A stretch of 64,000 nt of DNA from Acidobacteriaceae bacterium. Lineage in GTDB: Bacteria > Acidobacteriota > Terriglobia > Bryobacterales > Bryobacteraceae. The notes beneath the pieces were generated by a model. That model worked only from the letters and a program-made list of their open reading frames with translations. It had not been told where the DNA came from and made no database searches. Location of the stretch: positions 62,001 through 126,000 of the forward strand of contig JAFAYL010000013.1 in the NCBI GenBank assembly GCA_019240405.1, read 5' to 3'. The translations under genes were made by a program, and so were the position numbers. Every line of letters starts with the position of its first letter. Positions within the stretch are counted from its first letter, which is position 1. Positions 53,556 through 62,295 of the stretch are shown here, piece by piece.

Positions 53556-54752
53556 GTGTCTATGCAGCTAGCGAAGCGAATGGAACGACTCGGCGGCGAA
53601 GGAGCTTTTGAAGTTCTGGTGCGAGCGCGCGCGCTGAAAGCCCGGGGCCGGGACATCATTCATCTCGAAATTGGCGAGCCCGATTTCCCCACGCCCTCCA
53701 ACATTATTGAAGCCGCAAAAAAGGCGCTCGATGAAGAATGGACTCACTACGGACCGACGCAAGGGTTTCCGGAATTACGCCAGGCGATCGCCCGTTATAT
53801 TTCTAAGACCCGCAATATCAATGTCGGCGGTCAGCACGTGTGCGTTGTACCCGGAGGCAAGCCCATCATTTTCTTCCCCATGATGGCGCTGTTAGAACCG
53901 GACGACGAAGTCATCTACCCCAATCCGGGGTTTCCGATTTACGAATCGATGATCAATTTTCTCGGGGCAACCCCGGTGCCCATTCCTCTGGTTGAAAATC
54001 GCGGCTTTACGTTCGATCTCGACCGCTTGCGCGACAGCATCACCGATCGCACGAAAATGCTAGTGCTCAACTCGCCTCAAAATCCGACTGGCGGACTAAT
54101 TCCTGAGGAGGACATTCGCGCCATTGCGGATCTCGTCGAAGGCCGGGATCTGATCATTTTGTCGGATGAAATTTACACGCGAATCTACTATACGAAGGAT
54201 GCGCCATTCTCCATCGCAAGCCTTCCCGGAATGCTCGAGAAAACGATTATTCTGGACGGTTTCTCGAAGACATACGCCATGACAGGCTGGCGCATCGGCT
54301 ACGGCGTGATGCCCGAGTGGCTTGTTGAAGCGGTGAATAAGCTAATGGCGAATTCAAATTCCTGCACGGCCAGCTTTACCCAGCGTGCGGCGATCGAGGC
54401 GCTCGAAGGCCCTCAGGATTCGGTCAAGTCGATGGTCAAGGAATTCAAGCGACGGCGAGATGCCTTCTGCGCGGCTTTGAATGAGATACCGGGCTTTCGC
54501 TGCGCTCTTCCGGGTGGCGCCTTTTATGCGTTTGTCAACGTGCAGGACACAGGCATGCCGTCCAAAGTACTCGCAGATTATTTGCTTGAGAAAGCGGGAG
54601 TATCTTGCCTCGACGGCGCTGCGTTTGGCGCTTACGGTAACGGCTATATCCGGTTCAGTTACGCCAACTCGCTCGAAAATTTGATGGAAGCAGCCAAGCG
54701 GATCAAATCAGTTTCAAAACGTTGGACGCAAGTCCATGCAGTAATATCTTGA
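53556..54752 (+). CDS. Pyridoxal-phosphate aminotransferase, class I/II
   Basis: 398-aa fold-type I aminotransferase of the AspC/subgroup I-gamma type. Seen: the N-terminal block IHLEIGEPDFPTPSNII, the PLP-Asn region LNSPQNPTGGLI near 170, the cofactor Asp in ILSDEIYTRIYY, the Schiff-base Lys in DGFSKTYAMTGWRIGYG near 235, and the substrate Arg in GYIRFSYANS near 370. It transfers amino groups between amino and keto acids; the exact pair is not readable. GTG 53556 is five bases from TAAGG, and ATG 53562 is a close alternative. Confidence 0.9.
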   Translation: MSMQLAKRMERLGGEGAFEVLVRARALKARGRDIIHLEIGEPDFPTPSNIIEAAKKALDEEWTHYGPTQGFPELRQAIARYISKTRNINVGGQHVCVVPGGKPIIFFPMMALLEPDDEVIYPNPGFPIYESMINFLGATPVPIPLVENRGFTFDLDRLRDSITDRTKMLVLNSPQNPTGGLIPEEDIRAIADLVEGRDLIILSDEIYTRIYYTKDAPFSIASLPGMLEKTIILDGFSKTYAMTGWRIGYGVMPEWLVEAVNKLMANSNSCTASFTQRAAIEALEGPQDSVKSMVKEFKRRRDAFCAALNEIPGFRCALPGGAFYAFVNVQDTGMPSKVLADYLLEKAGVSCLDGAAFGAYGNGYIRFSYANSLENLMEAAKRIKSVSKRWTQVHAVIS

Positions 54753-54806
54753 AAGCCTCGACAATGTCTTAGCGAGGCAAAAGAATCTTCAGTCTTGGAG
54801 AGAAGC

Positions 54807-55889
54807 ATGAATTACGGGCTCAACATTCGCCAGGATGGCGCGCTCGATTTCGTATCGCTCGGCGCGCTGGTCCATCGCCTTGATCCGGGAATCATTCCAT
54901 TCCGTAAAGCAACCCGCTGCGATATTCACGTAAGCGGCGGTGAATTCAATGTGGCGGCGAATCTATCCGACTGCTTCCGGATGAAAACGGCGATTGCCTC
55001 AGCGATGGTCGATTATCCAATAGGTGATCTCGTCGCCGAGCGCGTACGGGCGATGGGCGTGAAGCCGTTTTACAAGCATTTCAAGCACGACGGAGTGTCC
55101 GGGCCGAATATCGCAACTGTCTACAGCGATCGAGGTCAAGGCGTGCGGCCGCCCGTCGTCTTTTACAACCGCTCGAATGAGGCCGGTGCGCTGCTCAAGC
55201 CGGGCGACTTCGACTGGAATTCAATCTTTAGCGGCGGCGTGCGCTGGTTTCATAGCGGAGGAATCTTCGCCGCCCTCTCGAACACGACCGGAGACCTGGC
55301 CATCGAAGGAATGGAAGCCGCGAAAGCGGCAGGTGCCGTAGTCTCCTTTGACCTCAACTATCGCGAAAAGCTATGGAGCGCTGTCGGCGGGCACCAGCGA
55401 GCGCTAGACGTTCTGGATCACATCGTGAAGAATGTGAGCGTTCTTGTCGGTAATGAAGAGGATCTGCAGAAGGGTTTGGGGATTCCCGGCCCCGAAGTCG
55501 CGGCCAAATCCAAGCTGGATCCCAGCGCGTTTTTTGGGATGATCGATCGCGTCGTTCAGAAGCATCCGCAAATCAAAATCCTCGCGACTACGCTGCGTGA
55601 AGTTCACTCGACGAACCGGCACAGTTGGAGCGCCGTTGCGTGGATCGACGGCAAAACTCATGTCGCGCCAACCGCCGAACTCGATGTGTACGATCGCGTG
55701 GGCGGCGGAGATGGATTCGCAGCCGGATTCTTCTATGGCTTGCTAACCGGCCGGCCCGCCGAAGAAGCTGTCAAGCTCGGCTGGGCGCACGGCGCCCTCC
55801 TCACGACCTTCCCCGGCGACACAACCATGGCAACGCTCGATCAAGTCGAGAGTTTCGCAAAGGGCGGCTCGGCGAGAATACAGCGCTAG
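54807..55889 (+). CDS. PfkB-family sugar kinase (2-dehydro-3-deoxygluconokinase-like)
   Basis: 360-aa ribokinase-type kinase from ATG 54807; GGAGAGA is directly upstream, so the TTG at 54795 is unlikely. Seen: the N-terminal SLGALVHRLDPG, substrate loop SGGEFNVAANLSDC near 50, DLNYREKLW near 190 and the anion-hole motif VGGGDGFAAGFFYG with its catalytic Asp near 315. The VGGGD form is common in KDG kinases, suggesting phosphorylation of a keto-deoxy sugar acid. It follows the aminotransferase by about 55 bases; no KDPG aldolase is near. Confidence 0.85.
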   Translation: MNYGLNIRQDGALDFVSLGALVHRLDPGIIPFRKATRCDIHVSGGEFNVAANLSDCFRMKTAIASAMVDYPIGDLVAERVRAMGVKPFYKHFKHDGVSGPNIATVYSDRGQGVRPPVVFYNRSNEAGALLKPGDFDWNSIFSGGVRWFHSGGIFAALSNTTGDLAIEGMEAAKAAGAVVSFDLNYREKLWSAVGGHQRALDVLDHIVKNVSVLVGNEEDLQKGLGIPGPEVAAKSKLDPSAFFGMIDRVVQKHPQIKILATTLREVHSTNRHSWSAVAWIDGKTHVAPTAELDVYDRVGGGDGFAAGFFYGLLTGRPAEEAVKLGWAHGALLTTFPGDTTMATLDQVESFAKGGSARIQR

Positions 55890-56114
55890 GCAGGCTGCTG
55901 AAAAATGACAAGTCCTCGCTTAGATTCTCTCCAGGGACCGCGATTTTCTCCCCACGGAAGAGTTCGTCGCCCATCAATTACCCATTTGAAGAGGATTCAA
56001 AAAAGCGAATCGTTGGAGAATTAACCGCGGCCCAAGTGACAAGAGGTACCTCTAACAAAAGTTGAGAAATCTCGACAGAAGGGTGACAGGGTTGGGCGGT
56101 TAGTGAGGTGATGA

Positions 56115-57212
56115 ATGTCAGGCAAGCTCCTTAAGCGTGGAGTATCTATGCTTATGTTGTCTGCCCTTGCGTTTGCTTCGAGCGAGGACAAAATGTCGCT
56201 CGACGAACTTGTGCAACGTCACGTCCAGGCCCTCGGGGGCCAAGACAAGATTGATGCGGTGCAGTCAACAATCACGCACGCTGTGTATCGGGAAGGAACC
56301 TTTGCGATTCCGGACGCCTTCGTAGCCAAAATGCGTCCCTGCTACAAAACGATTTGCGACCCGAGGGCGAAGCTGGGTGACGTGTGTGAGGGATACGACG
56401 GCAGCGCATGGGAATGGTATGCCGATCCGGGAGTTGTGCTCCGCGTCGTCGGAGCTGCCGCCGCGGCCACACGGCACGGAACCGAATTCATCGACTCGTT
56501 GGTGGATTACAAATCTCGAGGAACGAAGGTTGAACTGGTGGGCATCGATAGATTCAGCGACACGCGCGTATACAAGCTGCGTGTCATTCTTGCCGACGGG
56601 TTCGAGAAGGACGTATTTGTCGACCAACAATCATTTCTAATTGTCGGCGACCGGCGCTCGGCTCCGATCCATGCCTTCGGCGAGCCCGTGCGGTCAGAAA
56701 ATCGGATTGGTGACTACCGGCCTGTAAAGGGTGTTCTCTTCCCTTTCTCATTTGTGGAAGTCGAGATCGGTACGGGAAAAGAGTTGAACCGACTCACGAT
56801 TCAGTCCATTACGATAAATCCAAAGTTGGACGCGGCCTTCTTTGGACCTCCACAGTATTCCCGTACTCCGTTGCAGCAATTCCTCGAACAGCTATTCATG
56901 GAACGCACAGACCCGATCTCTGTTCTCAGCACATATCGAGAGTTTCGAGCGGCGAATCCCGAGTTGGATACCCGCGAAGGGGTTGAATTTATTGGCTACC
57001 AAATGGCGAAGATGGGTGACCAAAAAGGAGCAATAGCGCTGCTGAGGGCAAATGGTGAGGACTACCCCCACTCGGCGAGTGCGCAGTACGGCTTAGGTCG
57101 AGCCTATAAGGCGGCCGGTGATCTGGAAGATGCCCGGACAGCATTCCGACAGGCACTGCAGATTGATCCCAGTTTCAAAAAAGCTAGTGACGGCCTAAAT
57201 GCGTTGCGGTAA
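56115..57212 (+). CDS. Secreted LolA-like protein with C-terminal TPR pair
   Basis: 365-aa protein with a short leader ending near ALAFASS. The N-terminal part MSLDELVQRHVQALGGQDKI follows the acidobacterial pattern of outer-membrane lipoprotein-sorting-like proteins (D-x2-V-x-(K/R)-(H/N)-(V/I)-x-A-x-G-G). The middle (about 60-240) is beta-rich, e.g. VELVGIDRFSDTRVYKLRVI. The C-terminus (about 300-365) holds two TPR helix pairs (SAQYGLGRAYKAAGDLEDAR). Possible role in lipid or lipoprotein handling in the periplasm; this is an inference from the fold pattern. The 225 bases before it show no gene. Confidence 0.65.
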   Translation: MSGKLLKRGVSMLMLSALAFASSEDKMSLDELVQRHVQALGGQDKIDAVQSTITHAVYREGTFAIPDAFVAKMRPCYKTICDPRAKLGDVCEGYDGSAWEWYADPGVVLRVVGAAAAATRHGTEFIDSLVDYKSRGTKVELVGIDRFSDTRVYKLRVILADGFEKDVFVDQQSFLIVGDRRSAPIHAFGEPVRSENRIGDYRPVKGVLFPFSFVEVEIGTGKELNRLTIQSITINPKLDAAFFGPPQYSRTPLQQFLEQLFMERTDPISVLSTYREFRAANPELDTREGVEFIGYQMAKMGDQKGAIALLRANGEDYPHSASAQYGLGRAYKAAGDLEDARTAFRQALQIDPSFKKASDGLNALR

Positions 57213-57330
57213 TTAGATCACGCACCTGGCGGGGAAGAGCATTTCCAGTTTGATTTCGGTCTCAACAGAAGTAGAGGCGCCGGTTATTTGTTTGGAAACG
57301 AGATTTGATGCTGACTTTTTCTGCAACCTG

Positions 57331-59187
57331 CTAGGACAGAACCTGTTCTGATTCGGTTCTTCGCCTCCGCAGCGGCATACGCAGCCGGAGCACCCGCGCG
57401 CGCGCTCGTTCCTCTTCGAGATTGCGGCTTCTTGCCCGCAGCAAATCGTCGAGCGAGATCATGCCGATTAATCGTCTTGTTTCGTCCCGCTCGACGACCG
57501 GCATGCGCGTGAAACCAGATTCAACCATTCGATAGACCACAACCCGCAAAGGTTCATCCGGATAGGCAACAACCGGTTTTCGAGAGGCAACGTCGCAAAG
57601 GCGCTCAATGGACGCAGTCAGCTTCGTTTCGTCGAACAGCCTCAACAGATGGTTTCGGCTGACTACGCCCAACACACGCCTGTCCCCGTCAACCACCGGG
57701 AAAATGTGTTGACCGTGCGGCTTCTGCTGCGGATGAATTAAAGCTCGCGCTTCTTCAAGAGTTCCGTCTTCGGGAAGCGCAACTACATTGGTTCGCATGA
57801 CTTCGCGGACGAAGAGAATCTCGAGCGGATCAATCGCATACTCGCGGCTTAAGTGATAGCCGCGGCGCGAGATTTTTTCGGTAAGTATCGAGCGTTTTAA
57901 CGTCAGCACAGTAAACGCGTGCCCTAGGAAGCAAGCCACAACCAGCGGCAATAGCATGTTGAAGTCGTGCGTTAGCTCGAGCGCAAACACGATTCCGGTG
58001 AACGGCGATCTCATAGTGCCTCCGAGAATCGCACCCATGCTGACGAGCGGCCAAAAGCCGTGCCCGAAGTGAGGCAAGAACCACCCCTCAAGCCCACCCA
58101 ATGCAGCGCCCATCATCAACAGCGGAGCCAAAACGCCGCCCGAAGTACCGGATCCAAGTGAGATGATCCAAATGGCTGATTTAACCAGCAGGACTCCGAG
58201 AAGAAACTTGAATACCGTATCTCCCTTCAGCAAAAGCCCGATCGTGTCGTAGCCAACTCCTAATGCCTGCGGAAAAATCAGCCCGCCGATCCCGACGAAT
58301 AGGCCGCCGATCGCAGGCCACCACATCCAATGAATAGGTAATTTTTGAAAGAAATCCTCCGCCGCGTAGACGCCCACCGTCAGTAATGCCGAAAGCGCTC
58401 CCGCAAGGACCCCCGTGATAGCGCAGCCGATCAACCCTTCGGCGCCGATAAACGCTGGATGAGCTGGAACCGGGAACAATGGGCCCATTCCGAGGATGTA
58501 GCGCCTCGCGGCTCCTGCTGTCGCACTCGCGAGCGCAACAGGAATGGCGCTGCGCGGCTTCCATTCGAACAAGAGCAGCTCGACAGCGAGCAGCACGGCA
58601 GAAAGCGGCGCAGCAAATGTGGCCGACATACCTGCGGCTGCACCCGCAACCAGCAACGTCTTGCGTTCCACGCTGGTCAGATGGAAGAACTGCGCGATCA
58701 TTGACCCGAACGCGCCGCCCGTCATAATAATGGGCCCTTCCGCGCCAAACGGGCCGCCCGAGCCGATAGAAATCGCTGCCGAAAGCGGCTTCAAAACGGC
58801 TAAGCGCGGATGAACGCGGCTGCCGTTCATCAAGATCGATTCGATCGCCTCGGGAATACCATGCCCTCGAATGCGCTCGGATCCATAGCGCGCCATCAAT
58901 CCGACAATCAGAGATCCGATAACGGGAATTGCTATTGCAAAAACGCCAAGATGATTGCCCGCCGGAGAAGAGAGCGCAGTATTGAAACGCTGGTAATAGA
59001 ACAGATTTGTAAACAAGCCGATGAGCTTGAGTAAAAACCAGGCAACGAAAGAACTGATCACGCCGATCGCGATTGCTAGCAGAGAAATCGGTATGACTCG
59101 CGTCGTCGTCGTGAAGTCGCCCAGTTCTTCTGCTGCTTTTTTCTGCTTGTGATGTAGGGTCTCGCGGTTCGTAGCTGTGGCGCTCAT
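57331..59187 (-). CDS. ClC-family chloride channel/antiporter with two CBS domains
   Basis: 618-aa membrane protein. About 18 helical segments of the ClC fold cover residues 30-440, with the selectivity motifs GSGGPFGAEGP (relatives have G-R/K-E-G-P; Ala replaces Arg here) and GTSGGVLAPLL. Two CBS domains follow (about 465-580), VREVMRTNVVALPEDGTLEEA and RKPVVAYPDEPLRVVVYRMV, which bind adenine nucleotides in relatives. It exchanges Cl- for H+ or conducts Cl-. Its ATG overlaps the stop of the upstream MarR gene (ATGA), so the two are one operon. Confidence 0.92.
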   Translation of the reverse strand: MSATATNRETLHHKQKKAAEELGDFTTTTRVIPISLLAIAIGVISSFVAWFLLKLIGLFTNLFYYQRFNTALSSPAGNHLGVFAIAIPVIGSLIVGLMARYGSERIRGHGIPEAIESILMNGSRVHPRLAVLKPLSAAISIGSGGPFGAEGPIIMTGGAFGSMIAQFFHLTSVERKTLLVAGAAAGMSATFAAPLSAVLLAVELLLFEWKPRSAIPVALASATAGAARRYILGMGPLFPVPAHPAFIGAEGLIGCAITGVLAGALSALLTVGVYAAEDFFQKLPIHWMWWPAIGGLFVGIGGLIFPQALGVGYDTIGLLLKGDTVFKFLLGVLLVKSAIWIISLGSGTSGGVLAPLLMMGAALGGLEGWFLPHFGHGFWPLVSMGAILGGTMRSPFTGIVFALELTHDFNMLLPLVVACFLGHAFTVLTLKRSILTEKISRRGYHLSREYAIDPLEILFVREVMRTNVVALPEDGTLEEARALIHPQQKPHGQHIFPVVDGDRRVLGVVSRNHLLRLFDETKLTASIERLCDVASRKPVVAYPDEPLRVVVYRMVESGFTRMPVVERDETRRLIGMISLDDLLRARSRNLEEERARARVLRLRMPLRRRRTESEQVLS

Positions 59188-59633
59188 GAGGATCTCCTGG
59201 GATGATCGGTCGCATTATGCGCAACGGCATGAAGCGCTTCGGAAAGCGCTGGACCGGAATTCTGCAGCTCTTGCCAGTGCAAGACAGAAAGGCTGCGCAA
59301 CAACTGTTCACCGTGAGATGTGAGCTCGATGAGAACCTCGCGGCGATCCTCTTCGTTGTGACGGCGAATGAGAGCTCCCCGCTCGACAAGGCGGTTAATC
59401 AGCTCCACCGTGCTGTGATGGCGCAAGCATAACCGGGTTGACAGCGCGGTTACAGTTGGGCGAGTTCCTTCGGGTAGTCCTTTAATCGCTAGCATCAGTT
59501 GGTGCTGCTGCGGCTCGATTCCGGTGGAGCGTGCGGCTTCTTCACTGAAGTGAAGAAACTGGCGGATACGGTAGCGGAACTCCGCAAGTTGCCGGTAACC
59601 GGCCAATGACACATCTGGTTGAGTTGCTGTCAC
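59184..59633 (-). CDS. MarR-family transcriptional regulator
   Basis: 149-aa winged-helix repressor/sensor. The DNA-reading helix is in TVTALSTRLCLRHHSTVELINRLVERGALIRR, followed by the wing HNEEDRREVLIELTSHGEQLL. It dimerises through N- and C-terminal helices. The GTG start at 59633 lies 12 bases from an imperfect palindrome in the upstream region, a likely operator. It overlaps the ClC gene, so it probably controls that gene and itself; the ligand is unknown. Confidence 0.9.
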   Translation of the reverse strand: MTATQPDVSLAGYRQLAEFRYRIRQFLHFSEEAARSTGIEPQQHQLMLAIKGLPEGTRPTVTALSTRLCLRHHSTVELINRLVERGALIRRHNEEDRREVLIELTSHGEQLLRSLSVLHWQELQNSGPALSEALHAVAHNATDHPRRSS

Positions 59634-59644
59634 CTGAAAGCTAT

Positions 59645-59665
59645 TTATATCGTATCACGACATAA
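59645..59665. promoter_or_regulatory. Palindrome upstream of the MarR gene, candidate operator
   Basis: TTATATCGT-ATC-ACGACATAA at 59645-59665: two 9-base arms with one mismatch around a 3-base spacer. It is 12 bases before the GTG of the MarR gene and 66 bases before the divergent ImuA-like gene. Size and form suit a MarR-dimer site and imply autoregulation; inference from position. Confidence 0.5.
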
Positions 59666-59690
59666 TTCGCCTGTCCTCCCTCTCTTGATT

Positions 59691-59707
59691 TTTAAGCACA
59701 GTTTAAG
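59691..59707 (+). promoter_or_regulatory. Direct repeat upstream of the ImuA-like gene
   Basis: TTTAAG at 59691-59696 and again at 59702-59707, 11 bases apart, one helical turn. It lies 24 bases before the ATG of the ImuA-like gene. It could be a regulator site or a -35/-10 region element; no LexA-type palindrome is visible here. Confidence 0.3.
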
Positions 59708-59730
59708 TCAAAATCGGTGTAGGCGAATAA

Positions 59731-60408
59731 ATGGCGAATACAGCCGCTTTACTTCGCGCTCAAGAGCTCTGGAAACCAGCTTCCCGGCTCCCTTTAGTCC
59801 GTGATGAGCCGGTTTTCCTTCCACTTGAAGTACCAGCGCTTAAGCGGCTCTGGAAAAAAGGCTTAACTCGCGGCGGAATCGCTGAAGTGTATGGGAATCG
59901 TTCCTCTGGCCGCACGTCGGTGTATCTGCATATTCTGGCGCAAGTGACAGCACGAGGCGAAGTCTGCGCCGTCGTCGATTTGCACAATAGCTTTCATCCC
60001 GGTTCCGCTGCTACGGTTGGAGTGCGATTAGAGCAACTGCTTTGGGTCCGTTGCCAGGGAAATGCCGAACATGCAATGCACGCAGCCGACCTGTTGCTCC
60101 ATGCCGGCGGCTTCGGCGCGGTTGTTTTGGATCTCTGCGAAGCCAGTGCTCGCGTGTTGAATCGCATTCCTTTGTCGTATTGGTATCGCTTCCGGCGAGC
60201 TATAGAAAACACTCCGGCCATTTTAGTTGTATGCAGCGGAATTCAACAGGTTAAATCCTCAGCCAACAGCAGTCTGTGGCTCAAACGTAAGGCATTACAT
60301 TGGTCCGGCCAAGCGCCTTTTTATCTGTTGCGCAGTTTAGAATTCACCGCGGCGCTGCGAACTCCACGGGCGGTGTCCCCACCCCTTTCGATTCGGGCGG
60401 TGACATAG
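59731..60408 (+). CDS. ImuA-like RecA-fold protein
   Basis: 225-aa protein with a RecA-type core: KGLTRGGIAEVYGNRSSGRTSVYLHIL carries a P-loop-like GNRSSGRTS with Arg in place of the Walker Lys. A hydrophobic strand AVVDLHNSFHP follows near 88, and LLHAGGFGAVVLDLCEA near 130 matches the Walker B position. These features, plus the ImuB-like gene two bases after its stop, identify an ImuA/SulA-like accessory protein of a translesion-synthesis mutasome. Loss of the Walker Lys suggests weak or no ATPase activity. Confidence 0.72.
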   Translation: MANTAALLRAQELWKPASRLPLVRDEPVFLPLEVPALKRLWKKGLTRGGIAEVYGNRSSGRTSVYLHILAQVTARGEVCAVVDLHNSFHPGSAATVGVRLEQLLWVRCQGNAEHAMHAADLLLHAGGFGAVVLDLCEASARVLNRIPLSYWYRFRRAIENTPAILVVCSGIQQVKSSANSSLWLKRKALHWSGQAPFYLLRSLEFTAALRTPRAVSPPLSIRAVT

Positions 60409-60410
60409 CC

Positions 60411-61718
60411 ATGTATGCGTGTCTTTATCGGCCGGCAGCAGAGGATGCGGCCAATAGGCTTCTCGAATTAGCGCTCCATTTTTCTCCTGCTGTTGAACGC
60501 ACTTCCAGCGATACGGTTGTCTTCTCAATCGTTTCATTACGCAAGCTGATGGGATCGCCGCACCAGATTGCTTCAGAAATTTGCCGCCTCGGATACGAAC
60601 AGAAACTCGAAGCTAATCTGGCGATCGCCTCGAATCCGGATACGGCAATTTTGTTGGCGCGCAATTGCGCTGGAGTAATTCTGGTAACCCCGGGAGAAGA
60701 AAATTTCAAGTTGGCTTCTCTGCCTCTCGCCTGCCTATTTGCCGTCCAGACAAATGTGAGCTTGGATTTGCTCGAGACGCTACAACGGTGGGGCCTAAAA
60801 ACGTGTGGAGATTTAGCTGCATTGCCGGAACAAGGCATAGCGGAGCGCTTAGGAGCGACTGGCATTTACCTCCGCAATCTGGCCTGCGGAAAAATCAATC
60901 GGGCGCTTCGTATTCCACCGCCAAAAACCAGTTATGAAGAGCGGATGGAACTGGAGCATCCCATCGCTTTGCTGGAGCCGCTCCTATTTTTATTCAGCCG
61001 GATCCTGAACGAGTTATGCGGGCGATTGCGAGCGCAATCGCAAGGTGCATGCGCGCTTGAAGCTCGGTTGGAATTGGAAGAACAAAAGAAATATCGCTGT
61101 GAGTTGGAATTTCCAGTTCCTCTTACCGAAAGCGCTGCCATGCTGAAGCTCTTACAGCTTCATTTAGAGCGCCATGCTCCCGAAGCGCCCATTCTTGCTT
61201 TTACGTTGCGGCTGAAGACAACCGAGCCGCGGCGTGTGCAACACGGATTCTTTCTTCCACCCGCTCCACCGGCAGACAAGCTCGAGCTCACTTTGGCTCG
61301 CATTGAAGGAATGGTAGGAAAACAAAATGTTGGCGCGCCGGTGTTGCTGAATACGCACCGGCCGGATGCGTTTCAAATAGCGCCATTTCATGTGCCGGAC
61401 ATGGAAATGGTCCAGAAAAGTCTCCATACGGAAACCCCGGCAGATCAACAGGTACTCCGCTTGGCTATACGCCTGTTTCGTCCCGCGTTGTATGCCAATG
61501 TAAAAGTCGCGGGAACGGCTCCTCAAGGCGTGAGTGCGCCCGGGGTGCAAGGAAACGTAATACGATCAGCCGGTCCTTGGAAGACCTCCGGCGAATGGTG
61601 GGCATCCACATCCTGGATACGCGAAGAATGGGATGTGGCGTTAGATGACGGAGCGCTTTATCGCATCTATCAAGAATCGCCAAGCCGAGAATGGTATGTA
61701 TACGGCATATACGATTAA
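60411..61718 (+). CDS. ImuB-like Y-family polymerase homologue, shortened and apparently non-catalytic
   Basis: 435-aa protein starting at ATG 60411. It opens like ImuB (MYACLY) but moves at once to the later palm helix (LLELALHFSPAVE). The first palm strand and fingers region of roughly 60-90 residues, which bears the first catalytic Asp, are missing. At the second site relatives with activity have D-E, but here the strand is TVVFSIVSLRKLMG. The thumb (TLQRWGLKTCGDLAALPEQG) and little-finger/C-terminal regions are present. ImuB normally acts as a clamp-binding, inactive scaffold for DnaE2. No DnaE2 gene follows. This form could be an old degenerate or a purely structural version. Confidence 0.75.
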   Translation: MYACLYRPAAEDAANRLLELALHFSPAVERTSSDTVVFSIVSLRKLMGSPHQIASEICRLGYEQKLEANLAIASNPDTAILLARNCAGVILVTPGEENFKLASLPLACLFAVQTNVSLDLLETLQRWGLKTCGDLAALPEQGIAERLGATGIYLRNLACGKINRALRIPPPKTSYEERMELEHPIALLEPLLFLFSRILNELCGRLRAQSQGACALEARLELEEQKKYRCELEFPVPLTESAAMLKLLQLHLERHAPEAPILAFTLRLKTTEPRRVQHGFFLPPAPPADKLELTLARIEGMVGKQNVGAPVLLNTHRPDAFQIAPFHVPDMEMVQKSLHTETPADQQVLRLAIRLFRPALYANVKVAGTAPQGVSAPGVQGNVIRSAGPWKTSGEWWASTSWIREEWDVALDDGALYRIYQESPSREWYVYGIYD

Positions 61719-61787
61719 AAGCTGTCGCCCGTAACTGACAAGATTCCGAGTAGCTTGGAAACGTAAGCTGACCTACAATAACAACCG

Positions 61788-62288
61788 TTGGAGATTACGC
61801 CCGAACACCCGCCATCTTGTCCCGAGAGCGGCCCAAACCTGAGCGCCGAAACCTTCGCTGAAGCGTATCGAACCGGCTTATCTATAACCGAGCGCTTCCT
61901 TATATCGCGGGGCTGTCCCCTCGATATGGCTGAGGAACTGGCGCAGGCCGCGTGGACAAAGGGCTGGCAGTACCTGCCTCAACTCCGGGATCCAAATTTG
62001 CTCGTTCACTGGGTCAATTCGATTGCGCTCAACTTGAGGCGGGGAATGAGCCGCATGCCAATGCTGCTACCGCTTCAGGAATGCGGGCAGCCGCCCAGCT
62101 TGGACAGGAATATCGATTTGGAGCGAGCCCTGGCTCAGCTCGCCGCGCCAGATCGAAAGTGGATTGAAAGCTTTTATCTCGAGGGCTTCGCGATTCGAGA
62201 GCTTGCGAGAAAAGGTATGAGGTCCGAAGGCTCGCTGAGGATTCGTCTTCACAGAATTCGCAAAAAGATAAGACACAGATTGAGCTGA
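61788..62288 (+). CDS. ECF-like RNA polymerase sigma factor
   Basis: 166-aa protein with a sigma region 2-like helix bundle (ITERFLISRGCPLDMAEELAQAAW, HWVNSIALNLRR, about 35-100) and a region 4-like helix-turn-helix (APDRKWIESFYLEGF, IRELARKGMRSEGSLRIRLHR, about 118-160). The only start in frame after the TAA at 61779 is TTG 61788, with no clear Shine-Dalgarno, so expression is uncertain. No anti-sigma gene is adjacent on either side. It lies 69 bases after the ImuB-like gene. Confidence 0.68.
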   Translation: MEITPEHPPSCPESGPNLSAETFAEAYRTGLSITERFLISRGCPLDMAEELAQAAWTKGWQYLPQLRDPNLLVHWVNSIALNLRRGMSRMPMLLPLQECGQPPSLDRNIDLERALAQLAAPDRKWIESFYLEGFAIRELARKGMRSEGSLRIRLHRIRKKIRHRLS

Positions 62289-62295
62289 CCCCCCT

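Noticed and set aside
58181-59389. 402-codon frame overlapping the ClC and MarR genes on the same strand
   Set aside because: Rich in Arg/Ser/Cys with no domain; ClC and MarR are both clearly real in the other frames.
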